Shown: positions 20,901 to 30,535, counted from the stretch's first letter. The stretch is 64,000 nt of DNA from Candidatus Nitrotoga sp. LAW (GCA_003402315.1 QFXI01000028.1:100221-164220); one strand, 5' to 3'. Made by a program: numbers and translations. The notes: generated by a model from the sequence alone, not told the origin.

Positions 20901-21403
20901 GAATGCCGGTAGTATTGGCTGGCATAGTGTCTGCCGTACGAATTCAGCAGACGCGGCGTGGACGCATGGCAATTGTCACACTGGACGATGGCAGCGCACA
21001 ATTGGAAATGATGGTATTCAACGAAGTATTCGAGGCCAATCGCCCGTGGATACGTGAAGATGAATTGTTAGTGGTGCGCGGCAAAGCCAGTCTCGACGAG
21101 TATTCCGGCAATATGCGCGTCAATGGTGAAGAGTTACTCGATTTCGCCTCGGCGCGTTCTACTTTCGCGAAGCGCCTGGAACTTACTGTTTCATCTGACG
21201 CACGTATTAGCGTGACGCAGTTAAAAGAAATACTCACTCCCTACCGCGAGGGGAAATGCATGGCAGTAGTGTGTTACCGCAATGTAAGCGGAAGCGCAAA
21301 CTTGAAGCTGGGCGAGCCTTGGAGTGTCACGCTGCACAGTGATCTAATGAGCGGATTAAAGAACCTGCTGGGCGAACAGAATGTTCATATCGTTTATTCT
21401 TGA
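17933..21403 (+). CDS. dnaE: DNA polymerase III alpha subunit
   Basis: This is the catalytic subunit of the replicative polymerase, 1156 residues, the usual length of DnaE1. The N-terminal PHP domain starts FIHLRLHSEYSIVDGIVRI. The palm has VGPGRGSGAGSLVAYSL and the catalytic aspartates in MPDFDIDFCQDGRERVI. The finger and beta-binding regions follow (GYGFNKSHSAAYALVSYQTA). The OB-fold domain is near residues 990-1070 (VVLAGIVSAVRIQQTRRGRM). It stands alone on the plus strand; its last 10 bases overlap the 3' end of the converging sulP gene. Confidence 0.97.
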   Translation: MPQPSFIHLRLHSEYSIVDGIVRIPEAIAAAKQDVMPALALTDLNNVFGLIKFYQAARAAGIKPIIGCDVFISNPAERDKPSRLLLLCQSNVGYLRLCDLVTRAYLERQNSGRIEIHKQWLRDGTDGLLALSGAHLGEIGTALLNGNQATARQLALEWAELFPSRYYLEVQRTGMAREELHVSETVKLAVELALPVVATHPIQFLSREAYKAHEARVCIAEGYVLNDKRRVRQFTPQQYFKTQAEMMALFADFPEALQNSVEIAKRCNLTLQLGKPYLPDFPTPNGESLDDFLRTESELGLHQRMLQLYPDETMRAAKMEEYTSRLVFEIETIIKMGFSGYFLIVADFIRWAKLNDVPVGPGRGSGAGSLVAYSLSITDLDPLRYALLFERFLNPERISMPDFDIDFCQDGRERVIEYVKQKYGAASVSQIATFGTMASKAVIRDVGRVLDFPYGLCDRLSKLVPLEGVKPVSLKKARELEPEFNAIISSEEGVEELLELGTRLEDLTRNVGMHAGGVLIAPGKLTDFCPLYYAEGSDKGISQFDKDDVEKIGLVKFDFLGLRTLTIIDWAVKYVNKMPTGNGFSIENLPLEDKPTYALLKAANTTAIFQLESPGMKKLIIKLQPDTFEDIVALVALYRPGPLESGMVEDFINRKHGRSKADYFHPELEISLKPTYGVIVYQEQVMQIAQIIGGYSLGAADLLRRAMGKKNAEEMALQRSIFVDGAVARAVNKQLAEQLFDLMEKFAGYGFNKSHSAAYALVSYQTAYLKAHYPAAFMAATLSSDMDNTDKVHIFYLDSLAQGICILPPDINSSVNRFMPVDEKTIAYGLEAIKGTGKAAIDSIEDARKLGGPFRDLFDFCHRVDKRVVNRRATEALIRSGAFDTISDHRHQLLASLEVALCSAEQKAQSINQNSLFEDDASVTMSVQVKNVPRWTLREQLQHEKTSLGFYLSGHPYQEYASELENFVKTRLADITSQALPQNGNNKRGGMPVVLAGIVSAVRIQQTRRGRMAIVTLDDGSAQLEMMVFNEVFEANRPWIREDELLVVRGKASLDEYSGNMRVNGEELLDFASARSTFAKRLELTVSSDARISVTQLKEILTPYREGKCMAVVCYRNVSGSANLKLGEPWSVTLHSDLMSGLKNLLGEQNVHIVYS

Positions 21404-23073
21404 GTAAGTTTTTTCTCTTCCAATAATTTGGTAGCACGGCGTAATGCGCTGTCCAGATCAGCCGTTACATTGTCGCTTCCCATTTCGCCAAAAAATCCTG
21501 CTTGATGCATCATGAAATAGGGTTGTGTATGTGCGCCGCACAGGACGAGATATTTGCCATTTTTGCGCAGTTTGCGCTGCATCGATGTCAGTGTGTGTAG
21601 CGCGCTCGCGTCCATGGAGATGACTTCGTCCATTTTCAAAATTAGCACGTCTGGCTCGTTTTGTTGTTGCCGCAAGATGGTTTCCAACTTGTCAGCCGCA
21701 CCAAAGAACAAGGCACCGAATACGCGGTAGATCATCACGCCTTTTGGCACGGCTTTGCGTGCCAGAGGCATCTCGCTATCGTCATGGTGTGGCAATTCTT
21801 GTGCCACGCTGACATGAGTCAAGTCGGTGATGCGACGGATGAAGAATAATACCGCGAGCACCATACCAATTTCCACCGCTACGGTAATGTCGAATACCAC
21901 CGTAAGCATAAATGAAATGAGCATGACAGCACTATCGCTGGCCGGATACTTTTTCAACGTTGTAAATGCTTCCCACTCGCCCATATTGATGGCAACCACC
22001 ATCAGAATGGCGGCTAGCGTGGCAAGTGGAATGTGCTTGGCTAACGGGGCTGCGATGAGAATGATGAGCAGTAAAGTAATGGCATGCACCATTCCGGCGA
22101 CCGGACTGTTCGCTCCCGCGCGTACACTGGTAGCGGTGCGCGCAATTGCGCCAGTGGCGGGAATGCCGCCAAAGAATGGGCAGACAATATTGGCGAAACC
22201 TTGGGCAACAAGCTCCTGATTCGGATCGTGTTTGTCATCTATCATGCCATCTGCCACCGTAGCGGAAAGCAAGGATTCAATCGCGCCGAGCAGGGCGATG
22301 GTAAGAGCAGGGGAAAACAGATAGCGCACAGTGGCGAAGGTAAATTCGGGCATCTCAAATGCGGGCAAACCCTGTGGAATCCCGCCGAAACGCGTACTTA
22401 TGGTTTCCACCGGCAGATCGATTAATGCCACTATGACGGTGCCCAGCACCAATGCCACGATGAGCGAAGGTATGTGCCGTGCCCAGTTCTTGGGATAAAA
22501 CAGGATCAGTAGCATGGTCAACGTTGCCAGGACAATGCTTGTCAGGTCGAAGCTAGGCAGTGCCTGGTAAAGTGCATTTAACTTGTGCGAAAACTCTGCG
22601 GGCACGCTGTCCATTTTTAGGCCGAGAAAATCCTTCACCTCGCTTAGCATAATCAACACTGCAATGCCGTTGGTAAAGCCGATAACCAGAGGATGCGGAA
22701 TGAGTTTGATCAGGCTACCCAGTTTAAACAACCCCATCAACAGCAACATAATGCCCGACATGATGGTGCAAATGAACAGGTTGGCCAGCCCATACTGCAT
22801 CACGATGCCATACACAATCACGATGAATGCGCCGGTGGGGCCGCCAATTTGCACACGCGAACCGCCCAATGCAGAAATGATAAAGCCGGCAATGATGGTG
22901 GTGAAAATGCCCGCCTCAGGTTTAACGCCGGAGGCAATAGCGAAGGCGATGGCTAATGGCAGCGCTACGATGCCGACAGTAACACCGGCGGTTAGGTCAG
23001 AGACAAAAAGCTGGCGGTTATAACCCCGTAGTGTGTCAAGCAATTTGGGGTGAAAAAATTCGGCCAGCTTCAT
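21394..23073 (-). CDS. SulP-family anion transporter with STAS domain
   Basis: The 559-residue inner-membrane protein has 10-14 hydrophobic segments (about 25-420), then a cytoplasmic STAS domain (about 440-545; LILKMDEVISMDASALHTL, and GKYLVLCG). The SulP transport signature is present as DLTAGVTVGIVALPLAIAFA, with GGSRVQIGGPTGAFIVIV after it. Family members carry sulfate, bicarbonate or dicarboxylates; the substrate cannot be assigned here. It begins 8 bp after the metG stop, so the two are probably one operon. Its 3' end overlaps dnaE by 10 bp, tail to tail. Confidence 0.93.
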   Translation of the reverse strand: MKLAEFFHPKLLDTLRGYNRQLFVSDLTAGVTVGIVALPLAIAFAIASGVKPEAGIFTTIIAGFIISALGGSRVQIGGPTGAFIVIVYGIVMQYGLANLFICTIMSGIMLLLMGLFKLGSLIKLIPHPLVIGFTNGIAVLIMLSEVKDFLGLKMDSVPAEFSHKLNALYQALPSFDLTSIVLATLTMLLILFYPKNWARHIPSLIVALVLGTVIVALIDLPVETISTRFGGIPQGLPAFEMPEFTFATVRYLFSPALTIALLGAIESLLSATVADGMIDDKHDPNQELVAQGFANIVCPFFGGIPATGAIARTATSVRAGANSPVAGMVHAITLLLIILIAAPLAKHIPLATLAAILMVVAINMGEWEAFTTLKKYPASDSAVMLISFMLTVVFDITVAVEIGMVLAVLFFIRRITDLTHVSVAQELPHHDDSEMPLARKAVPKGVMIYRVFGALFFGAADKLETILRQQQNEPDVLILKMDEVISMDASALHTLTSMQRKLRKNGKYLVLCGAHTQPYFMMHQAGFFGEMGSDNVTADLDSALRRATKLLEEKKLTQE

Positions 23074-23081
23074 AGAGCGGA

Positions 23082-25175
23082 CTACTTAATCCTCATGCCC
23101 GGTTGTGCGCCATCGTCTGGACTGAGGATGAATAAACCGGGCGTATCGCCGGAAGCCGCCAGCACCATGCCTTCCGACAATCCAAATTTCATCTTGCGTG
23201 GTGCAAGATTAGCAACCATCACGGTCATGCGACCCTTTAATTTTTCCGGATCGTAAGCCGATTTGATGCCCGCGAACACGGTACGCGGTTGTGCTTCGCC
23301 GATGTCCAACGTGAGTTTCAATAACTTCTCCGCACCCGCTACATGCTCTGCGTTGACGATGTGTGCCACACGCAGATCGACTTTCATGAAGTCGTCGATG
23401 GAAATGTAGGATTCAGACTCTTTGCTGGTTTCAGTCATTTCTTTCTTTACTTCGTTTTGTTGATGAGCCGCGTGGCGCTGTTCGGATTGCACCGGGACCG
23501 CGGGTTGTAGACTTTCTTGATTGGCGGCGACCATGGCTTCGATGAGTTTGGGGTCGAGGCGGGTCATCAGGTGTTCGTAGGGGTTGATTTTCTCAGTTAG
23601 CGTGATTGCATCGTCCCATACAAAATTGCGATTAAGGCCAAAAAATTCTTTAGCAATTCGTTCGGTAAGAACAGGTAGTATCGGTGCCAATAGCACCGAA
23701 ATTACTTTGAACTCGTGCAAGATAAGAGAGCATCGTTGTTGCAATTGATGATGGTTATTGGGGTCTTTTGCAAGAACCCACGGCTTTAAAGTATCGAACC
23801 CTTCGTTTAGTTCGTCGGCACGTTTCATTATGCGTCTAACGACATGTGCGTATTCTCGAGCTTCATATAGCTTTTCAACTTCTTGCCGGAGATGCTCGTC
23901 GTACTGTTTAAATTCAGGTGTATTTTCAACCTGAGTGTAGTTGATTTCACCATTGAAATGCTTGGTGATGAAGCCCGCAGTTCGACTCGCAATATTGATG
24001 TACTTTCCAATCAAATCACTGTTTACCTTCGCCACAAAATCCTCAAGGTTCAGGTCGAGATCTTCCATCGTGCCGTTGAGTTTAGCGGCGTAGTAGTAGC
24101 GCAGGTATTCGGTATTCTTGATATGGTCGACATAGCTCTTCGCGGTGATGAAGGTGCCGCGCGATTTGCTCATCTTCTCGCCGTTAACGGTAAGAAAACC
24201 GTGCGCGAATAGTTTAGTCGGGGTGCGGAAACCCGCGTGTTGTAGCATCGCAGGCCAGAACAGTGCGTGGAAGTAAAGGATATCCTTGCCGATGAAATGG
24301 TACAGCTCAGCATCGGAATCTTGTTTCCAGTAGTCATCAAAGTTGATGTTATTGGCGTTGCAAAACTGCTTGAAGCTGCCCATATAGCCCACCGGCGCAT
24401 CCAGCCATACATAAAAATACTTGCCCGGTGCATCGGGTATCTCGAAACCAAAATAGGGAGCGTCGCGCGAAATGTCCCAGTCGGTAAGTTTGTTCTCGCC
24501 CATAGTGCCCAGCCATTCCTGCATCTTGTTGGCGGCTTCAGGTTGCAGTGTTCCGCTGCGCGTCCACTCGCGCAGAAACTGTTGGCAGGTGTCGGCGGAG
24601 AGCTTGAAAAAGTAATGGTCGGAGTTACGCCGTTCGGGTTGTGCACCAGACACGGCAGAGTAAGGGTTGATCAGTTCGATGGGTGAATAAGTAGTGCCGC
24701 ACACTTCGCAGTTGTCGCCGTATTGGTCCTTGGCGTGGCATTTGGGACATTCGCCTTTGATGAAACGATCCGGTAGGAACATATTCTTGACGGGGTCATA
24801 GAATTGCTCGACTGAACGCACTTCAATTAAGCCAGCGGCTTTAAGTTTGCGATAAATCGCCTGTGCGAATTCCTTAGTCTCGGCGCTGTTAGTGCTGCCG
24901 TAGTGGTCGAACTCTACATGAAATCCGTCGAAGTCTGTCTTGTGTTCGTGCCACACGCGATCTATCAATTGTTCCGGGGTAATACCTTCCTTTTCGGCGC
25001 GAAGCATGACAGGCGTGCCGTGAGTATCGTCAGCACAGACGTAATAACATGTGTTGCCCAGCATTTTTTGGAATCGCACCCATATGTCAGTCTGAATGTA
25101 TTCGACCAAATGACCCAAGTGGATGCTGCCATTGGCATAAGGCAATGCGGACGTAACCAGTATCTTGCGCGACAT
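23082..25175 (-). CDS. metG: Methionyl-tRNA synthetase
   Basis: The 697-residue enzyme charges tRNA-Met. The class I signature is in [18 protein letters not shown] (HLGH as HIGH motif). The zinc knuckle is [18 protein letters not shown]. The KMSKS loop is [13 protein letters not shown] linker joins the anticodon-binding helices to a C-terminal EMAP-II-like tRNA-binding and dimerisation domain (about 590-697: [37 protein letters not shown]). The ATG at 25175 is chosen over an upstream one because AAGGGG lies about 10 nt before it and [16 protein letters not shown] is the family start. It is divergent from mrp, as in E. coli. Confidence 0.96.
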   Translation of the reverse strand: MSRKILVTSALPYANGSIHLGHLVEYIQTDIWVRFQKMLGNTCYYVCADDTHGTPVMLRAEKEGITPEQLIDRVWHEHKTDFDGFHVEFDHYGSTNSAETKEFAQAIYRKLKAAGLIEVRSVEQFYDPVKNMFLPDRFIKGECPKCHAKDQYGDNCEVCGTTYSPIELINPYSAVSGAQPERRNSDHYFFKLSADTCQQFLREWTRSGTLQPEAANKMQEWLGTMGENKLTDWDISRDAPYFGFEIPDAPGKYFYVWLDAPVGYMGSFKQFCNANNINFDDYWKQDSDAELYHFIGKDILYFHALFWPAMLQHAGFRTPTKLFAHGFLTVNGEKMSKSRGTFITAKSYVDHIKNTEYLRYYYAAKLNGTMEDLDLNLEDFVAKVNSDLIGKYINIASRTAGFITKHFNGEINYTQVENTPEFKQYDEHLRQEVEKLYEAREYAHVVRRIMKRADELNEGFDTLKPWVLAKDPNNHHQLQQRCSLILHEFKVISVLLAPILPVLTERIAKEFFGLNRNFVWDDAITLTEKINPYEHLMTRLDPKLIEAMVAANQESLQPAVPVQSEQRHAAHQQNEVKKEMTETSKESESYISIDDFMKVDLRVAHIVNAEHVAGAEKLLKLTLDIGEAQPRTVFAGIKSAYDPEKLKGRMTVMVANLAPRKMKFGLSEGMVLAASGDTPGLFILSPDDGAQPGMRIK

Positions 25176-25289
25176 ATATGGAAAACCCCTTGTAAAGGGC
25201 CGTAATTGTAGCAAAATTGAACTATAGGCGTGACAGGGAATCTTGGGTAGAATGCTTGCCCCCTATCGTTTTAATTGCAGGAGCAGTAC

Positions 25290-26384
25290 ATGAGTTTTAC
25301 CGACGCAGAAGTACAGGCCGCACTGACAAAGTTGATTGACCCCAACACAAAAAAAGATTTTGTAGCGGGCAAATCGGTAAAAAATATAAAGATCAGCGGT
25401 GAAAATTTATCACTCGACATTCTGCTTGGCTACCCTGCAAAAAGCGTGTGGGACGAAATCCGGTTGATGGTAGAAAATCACCTGCGTAGTGCTTTACCCG
25501 GTATCAAAACTCTTTCCGTGAATGTGGGCAGCAAAGTAGTTCCCCACGCAGTGCAACGCGGTGTAAAGCTGGTTGATGGGGTAAAGAATATTATTGCGGT
25601 AGCCAGCGGCAAAGGCGGTGTGGGCAAATCCACTACGGCGGTGAATCTGGCGCTGGCATTGGCGGCGGAAGGCGCGCGCGTCGGAATTTTGGATGCAGAT
25701 ATTTATGGCCCTTCCATACCCACCATGATGGGCATCAAAGGCGAGCCTGTATCGCGCGATGGCAAGTCGGTCGAACCAATGCAGGGCCATGGACTGCAGG
25801 TCATGTCCATCGGCTTCATGATTCAAGGCGAGGATGTGCCTATGGTCTGGCGCGGCCCCATGGTTACTCAGGCGCTGGATCAGTTATTGAATCAGACGCG
25901 CTGGAATGAGCTGGACTATCTGGTGGTGGACATGCCGCCCGGTACGGGCGATATCCAGTTGACCCTGTCGCAAAAAGTACCGGTAACCGGGGCGATCATC
26001 GTAACCACTCCACAGGACATCGCACTGATGGATGCGCGCAAGGGGCTCAAAATGTTCGAGAAGGTGAGCATAAAAATACTGGGTATCGTGGAAAATATGA
26101 GTACGCACATCTGCTCGAAATGTGGGCACGAGGAACATATCTTCGGGAGCGGCGGAGCCGAAAAGATGTGTAACGACTACAACGTAGAGTTTCTCGGCTC
26201 ATTGCCTTTAGACATTCGTATCCGCGAACAGGCCGGTTCCGGCAATCCCACCGTAGTGGCCGCCCCCGATGGTGTAATTGCCAAAGAGTACAAACAGATT
26301 GCGCGGCGTCTGGCGGTGAAAATTGCTGAAATGGCGCAAGACTATAGTGCAGCATTCCCTAAAATTGTGATGCAAAAGACGTAA
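25290..26384 (+). CDS. mrp: Iron-sulfur cluster carrier protein (Mrp/ApbC)
   Basis: The 364-residue protein is a P-loop NTPase of the Mrp/NBP35 type that holds and passes on 4Fe-4S clusters in the cytoplasm. An N-terminal DUF59/MIP18-like domain (about 1-85) precedes the ATPase domain with deviant Walker [19 protein letters not shown]. The cluster-binding [11 protein letters not shown] supplies the CxxC pair. [11 protein letters not shown] and [10 protein letters not shown] are the switch motifs. AGGAG lies 6 nt before the ATG at 25290, which fixes the start; a further ATG five codons earlier is less likely. The next gene, dcd, follows after 85 bp. Confidence 0.95.
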   Translation: MSFTDAEVQAALTKLIDPNTKKDFVAGKSVKNIKISGENLSLDILLGYPAKSVWDEIRLMVENHLRSALPGIKTLSVNVGSKVVPHAVQRGVKLVDGVKNIIAVASGKGGVGKSTTAVNLALALAAEGARVGILDADIYGPSIPTMMGIKGEPVSRDGKSVEPMQGHGLQVMSIGFMIQGEDVPMVWRGPMVTQALDQLLNQTRWNELDYLVVDMPPGTGDIQLTLSQKVPVTGAIIVTTPQDIALMDARKGLKMFEKVSIKILGIVENMSTHICSKCGHEEHIFGSGGAEKMCNDYNVEFLGSLPLDIRIREQAGSGNPTVVAAPDGVIAKEYKQIARRLAVKIAEMAQDYSAAFPKIVMQKT

Positions 26385-26469
26385 GAAGAAAACGCAAAAT
26401 GCAAAGTACCATGAAGCATTTATATTTTCATTCTTTTCTCTGGCCCATAACTTCTGTATCGAACTAAAT

Positions 26470-27036
26470 ATGAGCATTAAATCAGACAAGTGGATACGTC
26501 ACATGGCCAAACAGCACGGCATGATCGAGCCGTTTGAGCCCGGGCAGGTGAAAGAAATGAATGGCCAGCGCATCGTGTCATATGGCACGTCGAGCTACGG
26601 CTATGACATCCGTTGCTCAGATGAATTCAAGCTGTTCACCAACATCAATAGCACCATCGTCGATCCGAAGAATTTCGATGCCAACTCTTTTGTCGAGCTC
26701 AAGAGTGACTATTGCATCATCCCGCCCAACTCTTTCGCGCTGGCACGCACCGTGGAACGCTTCCGCATCCCCCGCAACGTACTGACCATTTGTCTGGGGA
26801 AATCTACCTACGCGCGGTGCGGCATAATCGTCAATGTCACACCGTTAGAGCCGGAATGGGAGGGTTATGTAACACTGGAGTTTTCCAATACCACCCCGCT
26901 ACCTGCGAAAATTTACGCCAATGAAGGCGTGGCGCAGGTAATTTTCTTTGAATCTGACGAAATATGCGAAGTCTCATACAAGGATAGGGGCGGCAAGTAT
27001 CAGGGGCAGATTGGGGTTACGCTACCCAAGATATGA
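26470..27036 (+). CDS. dcd: dCTP deaminase
   Basis: The 188-residue enzyme deaminates dCTP to dUTP, supplying the dUMP route to thymidylate; it works as a homotrimer. [52 protein letters not shown] and [25 protein letters not shown] are family blocks, the last containing the catalytic Glu region. The length is standard for beta- and gammaproteobacteria. It follows mrp on the same strand, a conserved neighbourhood. Confidence 0.97.
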   Translation: MSIKSDKWIRHMAKQHGMIEPFEPGQVKEMNGQRIVSYGTSSYGYDIRCSDEFKLFTNINSTIVDPKNFDANSFVELKSDYCIIPPNSFALARTVERFRIPRNVLTICLGKSTYARCGIIVNVTPLEPEWEGYVTLEFSNTTPLPAKIYANEGVAQVIFFESDEICEVSYKDRGGKYQGQIGVTLPKI

Positions 27037-27182
27037 ATTAAAATATAAATTATAGTCAGGTGAGCATAAGTAGCCTAACGTTCACATATCAATGCGCCAT
27101 TCGGCAAAGTGTGAACTTAGATGAGTGATTACATTCCGCCCATTCATTGAATTCTACTGAATCATATAGAGGCATAAATTTA

Positions 27183-27404
27183 ATGGCACCCAATCCGCAA
27201 ACCATTTGGCGTAGCCCCACAGGCGAGGTGGTTGCCTGCGTGGAAAAAAACAAAGTGCTGAGTGAGAACATGGAAGAAATCCGCCAAATCTGCCAAGATG
27301 CGTTGGAAGATGCGGTACTAATGGGTTGTGATGAGCAGCAATTTCGCGCGGTACTGACTGATTTAGTCAAAGCCCTGAAAAATCCCTATCTCCCGCGCGG
27401 CTAA
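27183..27404 (+). CDS. Small conserved-looking protein of unknown function
   Basis: The ATG at 27183 gives 73 residues: MAPNPQTIWRSPTGEVVACV, then a mostly helical KNKVLSENMEEIRQICQDAL stretch and a C-terminal DEQQFRAVLTDLVKALKNPY. It is acidic and soluble, with no signal peptide or membrane segment. The codon pattern looks coding, and AGAGG lies about 8 nt upstream. From memory, similar short proteins occur between dcd and the decarboxylase in related betaproteobacteria, but I cannot verify this. The function is unknown. The frame is open to 27147, but the extra residues look untranslated. Confidence 0.72.
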   Translation: MAPNPQTIWRSPTGEVVACVEKNKVLSENMEEIRQICQDALEDAVLMGCDEQQFRAVLTDLVKALKNPYLPRG

Positions 27405-27595
27405 CTGCACCAGAATAGTTAAGGTTTTTGATAAATTCCATTTGATCATCCCCGTTAATGCAGCTGGCAATCTTTTATTCACGTTACCGGATAACATAAT
27501 TCTTAATGTTATTTAACACTACCCACGTTATTTAAATCTGCGACAATCCGCGCCAACTCGCTGCCCGGCAGATATTCCCCACCAAGGAGCACTGA
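27405..27595 (+). promoter_or_regulatory. Leader region of the decarboxylase gene
   Basis: This 191-bp AT-rich gap includes ATAACAT (27491-27497) and ATGTTAT (27506-27512), a perfect 7-bp inverted repeat with an 8-nt loop, which could be an operator or a weak hairpin. AAGGAG lies 7 nt before the decarboxylase ATG. Confidence 0.35.
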
Positions 27596-29842
27596 ATGAA
27601 ATTTGATTTTCCCATCATCATCATCGACGAGGATTTCCGCTCGGAAAATTCCAGCGGCCTGAGCGTGCGCGCTTTGGCTGAGGCTATCCAGAAAGAAGGC
27701 ATGGCGGTGCTGGGTATAACAAGTTACGGGGATTTGACTTCATTTGCGCAGCAGCAAAGCCGCGCTTCAGCCTTTTTGCTATCGATTGATGATGAGGAAT
27801 TCGGCGGCGGCAGTAAAGAAGAGACGGCAATCGCACTGAAAAGCATCCGCGCTTTCGTGGAAGAGATCCGCTTTAAAAATGCCGATATCCCCATCTATCT
27901 ATACGGCGAAACGCGTACTTCACGCCATATCCCAAATGACATTCTGCGCGAATTGCACGGATTCATTCATATGCATGAAGACACGCCGGAATTCGTGGCG
28001 CGGCACATCATCCGTGAAGCCCGATTATATTTGGACTCACTTGCCCCACCGTTTTTCCGCGCACTGGTAAATTACGCGCAAGATGGATCCTATTCCTGGC
28101 ATTGCCCTGGCCATTCGGGCGGGGTGGCTTTCCTGAAATCGCCAGTAGGTCGAATGTTTCACCAGTTTTTTGGCGAAAATATGTTGCGTGCAGACGTGTG
28201 CAACTCGGTCGATGAACTGGGTCAGCTGCTCGATCATACCGGACCGGTAGCGGCCAGCGAGCGAAATGCAGCGCGTATTTTCAGTTGTGACCACCTATTC
28301 TTTGTGACTAATGGCACCTCTACATCAAATAAAATCGTATGGCATTCCACCGTCGCACCAAATGACATCGTGGTGGTGGATCGCAACTGTCATAAATCCA
28401 TCTTGCATTCCATCATCATGACTGGAGCAATACCAGTTTTTCTGATGCCGACACGTAACCATTTCGGCATCATCGGCCCGATTTCACTGGACGAGTTTAA
28501 AGTTGAGACTATCCAGCGCAAGATCGATGCAAATCCGTTCATCAAGGATAAAAAGCAAAAGCCGCGCATTCTGACTATTACTCAGAGTACATACGATGGC
28601 GTGTTGTACAACGTGGAAACCCTCAAACAGATGCTGGATGGACAAATTGATACCCTGCTTTTTGATGAGGCATGGTTACCGCATGCTGCCTTCCATGATT
28701 TCTACAAGGATATGCACGCCATTGGCCAAGGCCGTAAGCCGTGCAAGGAATCTATGGTGTTTTCCACACAATCGACACATAAAATGTTGGCCGGATTGAG
28801 CCAAGCCTCACAGATTCTGGTGCAGGACAGCGAGGTGCGCAAACTGGACCGTGACTGCTTCAACGAAGCCTATATGATGCATACCTCTACCAGCCCTCAG
28901 TACGCCATTATCGCGTCATGTGATGTGGCTGCCGCAATGATGGAGCCTCCTGGTGGCACCGCTCTGGTAGAAGAGTCCATTGCTGAAGCACTTGATTTTC
29001 GTCGTGCCATGCGCAAAGTGGATGAAGAGTGGGGGGCTGATTGGTGGTTCAAAGTTTGGGGGCCGGATTATCTCGCCGAAGAAGGTTTGGCCTCGCGCGC
29101 GGACTGGATGTTGGGTGCAGAAGATCGCTGGCATGGCTTTGGCAACTTGGCGCCGGGCTTCAACATGCTTGATCCGATTAAGGCCACCATCATCACCCCG
29201 GGGCTGGATGTCGAGGGGGATTTCGCCGATTCCGGCATCCCGGCTGCCATCGTCACCAAATACTTGGCGGAAAATGGTGTTGTGGTGGAAAAAACCGGTC
29301 TCTATTCTTTTTTCATCATGTTCACCATTGGTATCACCAAGGGACGCTGGAATACCATGGTAACCGAGTTACAGCAATTCAAGGATGACTATGACAAAAA
29401 TCAGCCACTATGGCGCGTGCTGCCAGAGTTTGTCGCCAAATACGCACGCTATGAGAAGGTTGGCCTCCGTGACCTTTGTGACAATATCCACGGCATTTAC
29501 AAGATTAATGACGTAGCGCGGTTAACCACGGAGATGTACCTTTCCAACATGGAGCCCGCCATGAAGCCATCCGACGCCTTCGCTAAAATGGCGCACGGCG
29601 AGATTGACCGCGTGTCGATTGATGAGCTGGAGGGACGCATCACCAGCGTGCTGTTGACGCCTTATCCACCAGGCATTCCGCTACTCATTCCGGGTGAACG
29701 CTTCAACAAAACCATCGTGGACTACCTCAAGTTTGCGCGTGACTTTAACCAGAAATTTCCAGGATTTGAAAGCGACATTCATGGCTTGGTGGCAAATGAA
29801 GATGGTGACGGGCCACGCTATTATGTGGATTGTGTAAGATAA
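27596..29842 (+). CDS. Orn/Lys/Arg decarboxylase, PLP-dependent (fold type I)
   Basis: The 748-residue protein has an N-terminal receiver-like wing domain (about 1-140; IIIIDEDFRSENSSGLSVRA), the PLP-binding core, and a C-terminal domain. SWHCPGHSGGVAFLKSPVG and FVTNGTSTSNKIVWH are family blocks. The PLP lysine is in FSTQSTHKMLAGLSQASQIL, and LLFDEAWLPHAAFH carries the Asp that contacts the pyridine nitrogen. It decarboxylates arginine, lysine or ornithine to a polyamine. Length is nearest to inducible arginine decarboxylase (AdiA type), but substrate cannot be decided by eye. No antiporter gene is adjacent, so a role in polyamine synthesis is as likely as acid resistance. Confidence 0.92.
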   Translation: MKFDFPIIIIDEDFRSENSSGLSVRALAEAIQKEGMAVLGITSYGDLTSFAQQQSRASAFLLSIDDEEFGGGSKEETAIALKSIRAFVEEIRFKNADIPIYLYGETRTSRHIPNDILRELHGFIHMHEDTPEFVARHIIREARLYLDSLAPPFFRALVNYAQDGSYSWHCPGHSGGVAFLKSPVGRMFHQFFGENMLRADVCNSVDELGQLLDHTGPVAASERNAARIFSCDHLFFVTNGTSTSNKIVWHSTVAPNDIVVVDRNCHKSILHSIIMTGAIPVFLMPTRNHFGIIGPISLDEFKVETIQRKIDANPFIKDKKQKPRILTITQSTYDGVLYNVETLKQMLDGQIDTLLFDEAWLPHAAFHDFYKDMHAIGQGRKPCKESMVFSTQSTHKMLAGLSQASQILVQDSEVRKLDRDCFNEAYMMHTSTSPQYAIIASCDVAAAMMEPPGGTALVEESIAEALDFRRAMRKVDEEWGADWWFKVWGPDYLAEEGLASRADWMLGAEDRWHGFGNLAPGFNMLDPIKATIITPGLDVEGDFADSGIPAAIVTKYLAENGVVVEKTGLYSFFIMFTIGITKGRWNTMVTELQQFKDDYDKNQPLWRVLPEFVAKYARYEKVGLRDLCDNIHGIYKINDVARLTTEMYLSNMEPAMKPSDAFAKMAHGEIDRVSIDELEGRITSVLLTPYPPGIPLLIPGERFNKTIVDYLKFARDFNQKFPGFESDIHGLVANEDGDGPRYYVDCVR

Positions 29843-29994
29843 AGGTGGGTGCGGTCCGAACTTGAATCCATGTCTGAACGAGAGATTTTGAATCTGGGAA
29901 GAGTAACGATGCTTTGGTTTGGCCTACTTATCAATGCTTCTTCGCTTTGAATTGTGGTGCATTTTTGGAATTTAATGTGCGTCACGCCTGGATC
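29843..29994. other. Short gap after the decarboxylase gene
   Basis: Non-coding sequence between the decarboxylase stop and the recognisable end of the IS110 remnant. It may contain further degraded insertion-sequence DNA, since minus-strand frames run on here without matching any known part of the transposase. Confidence 0.4.
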
Positions 29995-30435
29995 ACTATC
30001 ATCATCGCCGATGATGTCTGAAATTACGTTGGACAGTTGCACATTCATCTGGATTAACGTTTATTGCATGTACTGAATATGCTGATCGTGAGAGGCCAGC
30101 AACATGTCGCGTTGCCGTAATACCACACGTAGTATACAAATTTTATCCGTCAGGCGAAAAATTCCGGACGGCAGGCCATAGCTCATCAACGGTTACAGCC
30201 ACGGGAAATAGAGATCATCTAACTTGCGACCGGAGACATTTTGTACTTGCCATGCATTGACGAAATTCACAGCCAATCCACGCGCTATGGGAATCCTGTA
30301 AGGCGGTACCCAATACACACTTGTCGTGCTATTGCCACCGTATCCACGCTGCGGCGCATCAGCCAGTCCACCCCTCTGATTTCGGTGAAATGTTAAATTC
30401 CCGGTTCACGTCTCGCCGTATCGTGTTTCTGTCAA
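29995..30435 (-). pseudogene. Decayed IS110-family transposase (N-terminal DEDD part)
   Basis: Read on the minus strand, this stretch gives family-like blocks in order: DWLMRRSVDTVAI (about 30368-30330), then after a frameshift SVYWVPPY (from 30321), GLAVNFVNAWQVQNVSGRK, DDLYFPWL, stop (30195-30193), YGLPSGIFRL, CILRVVLRQRDMLLASHDQH, IQYMQ, stop (30063-30061), and TLIQMNVQLSNVISDIIG. These parallel the IS110-type sequence ESTGVYW, VNARHVKNVPGRKTD, YGLLRGSFRP, HIQHMQKAL and QMN-QL-DI-G. At least one frameshift and two stops show it is dead. The C-terminal serine-containing transposase_20 part is missing. It sits just upstream of the tRNA promoter. Confidence 0.8.
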
Positions 30436-30492
30436 ACGTATTGCGGCCGAAGGCCGACTATTACGCTTATTTGATGTTGGAAGAGGCTCCCT

Positions 30493-30521
30493 TTGACAAG
30501 GGGGGTGTAAATATGGATAAT
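30493..30521 (+). promoter_or_regulatory. Sigma70 promoter of the tRNA-tuf-secE-nusG operon
   Basis: A perfect -35 TTGACA (30493-30498) and a -10 GATAAT (30516-30521, five of six) are spaced by exactly 17 bp. Transcription would start near 30528, a few bases before tRNA-Tyr. The spacer contains six consecutive G. This is the best promoter match found on the left side of the long translation block. Confidence 0.8.
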
Positions 30522-30535
30522 CATGGGTTGCTCCT

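Noticed and set aside
29821..30048. 75-codon minus-strand frame beginning MNVQLSNVISDIIG
   Set aside because: Its first residues are the tail of the decayed IS110 transposase; the rest is unlike any protein, so it is not a separate gene.
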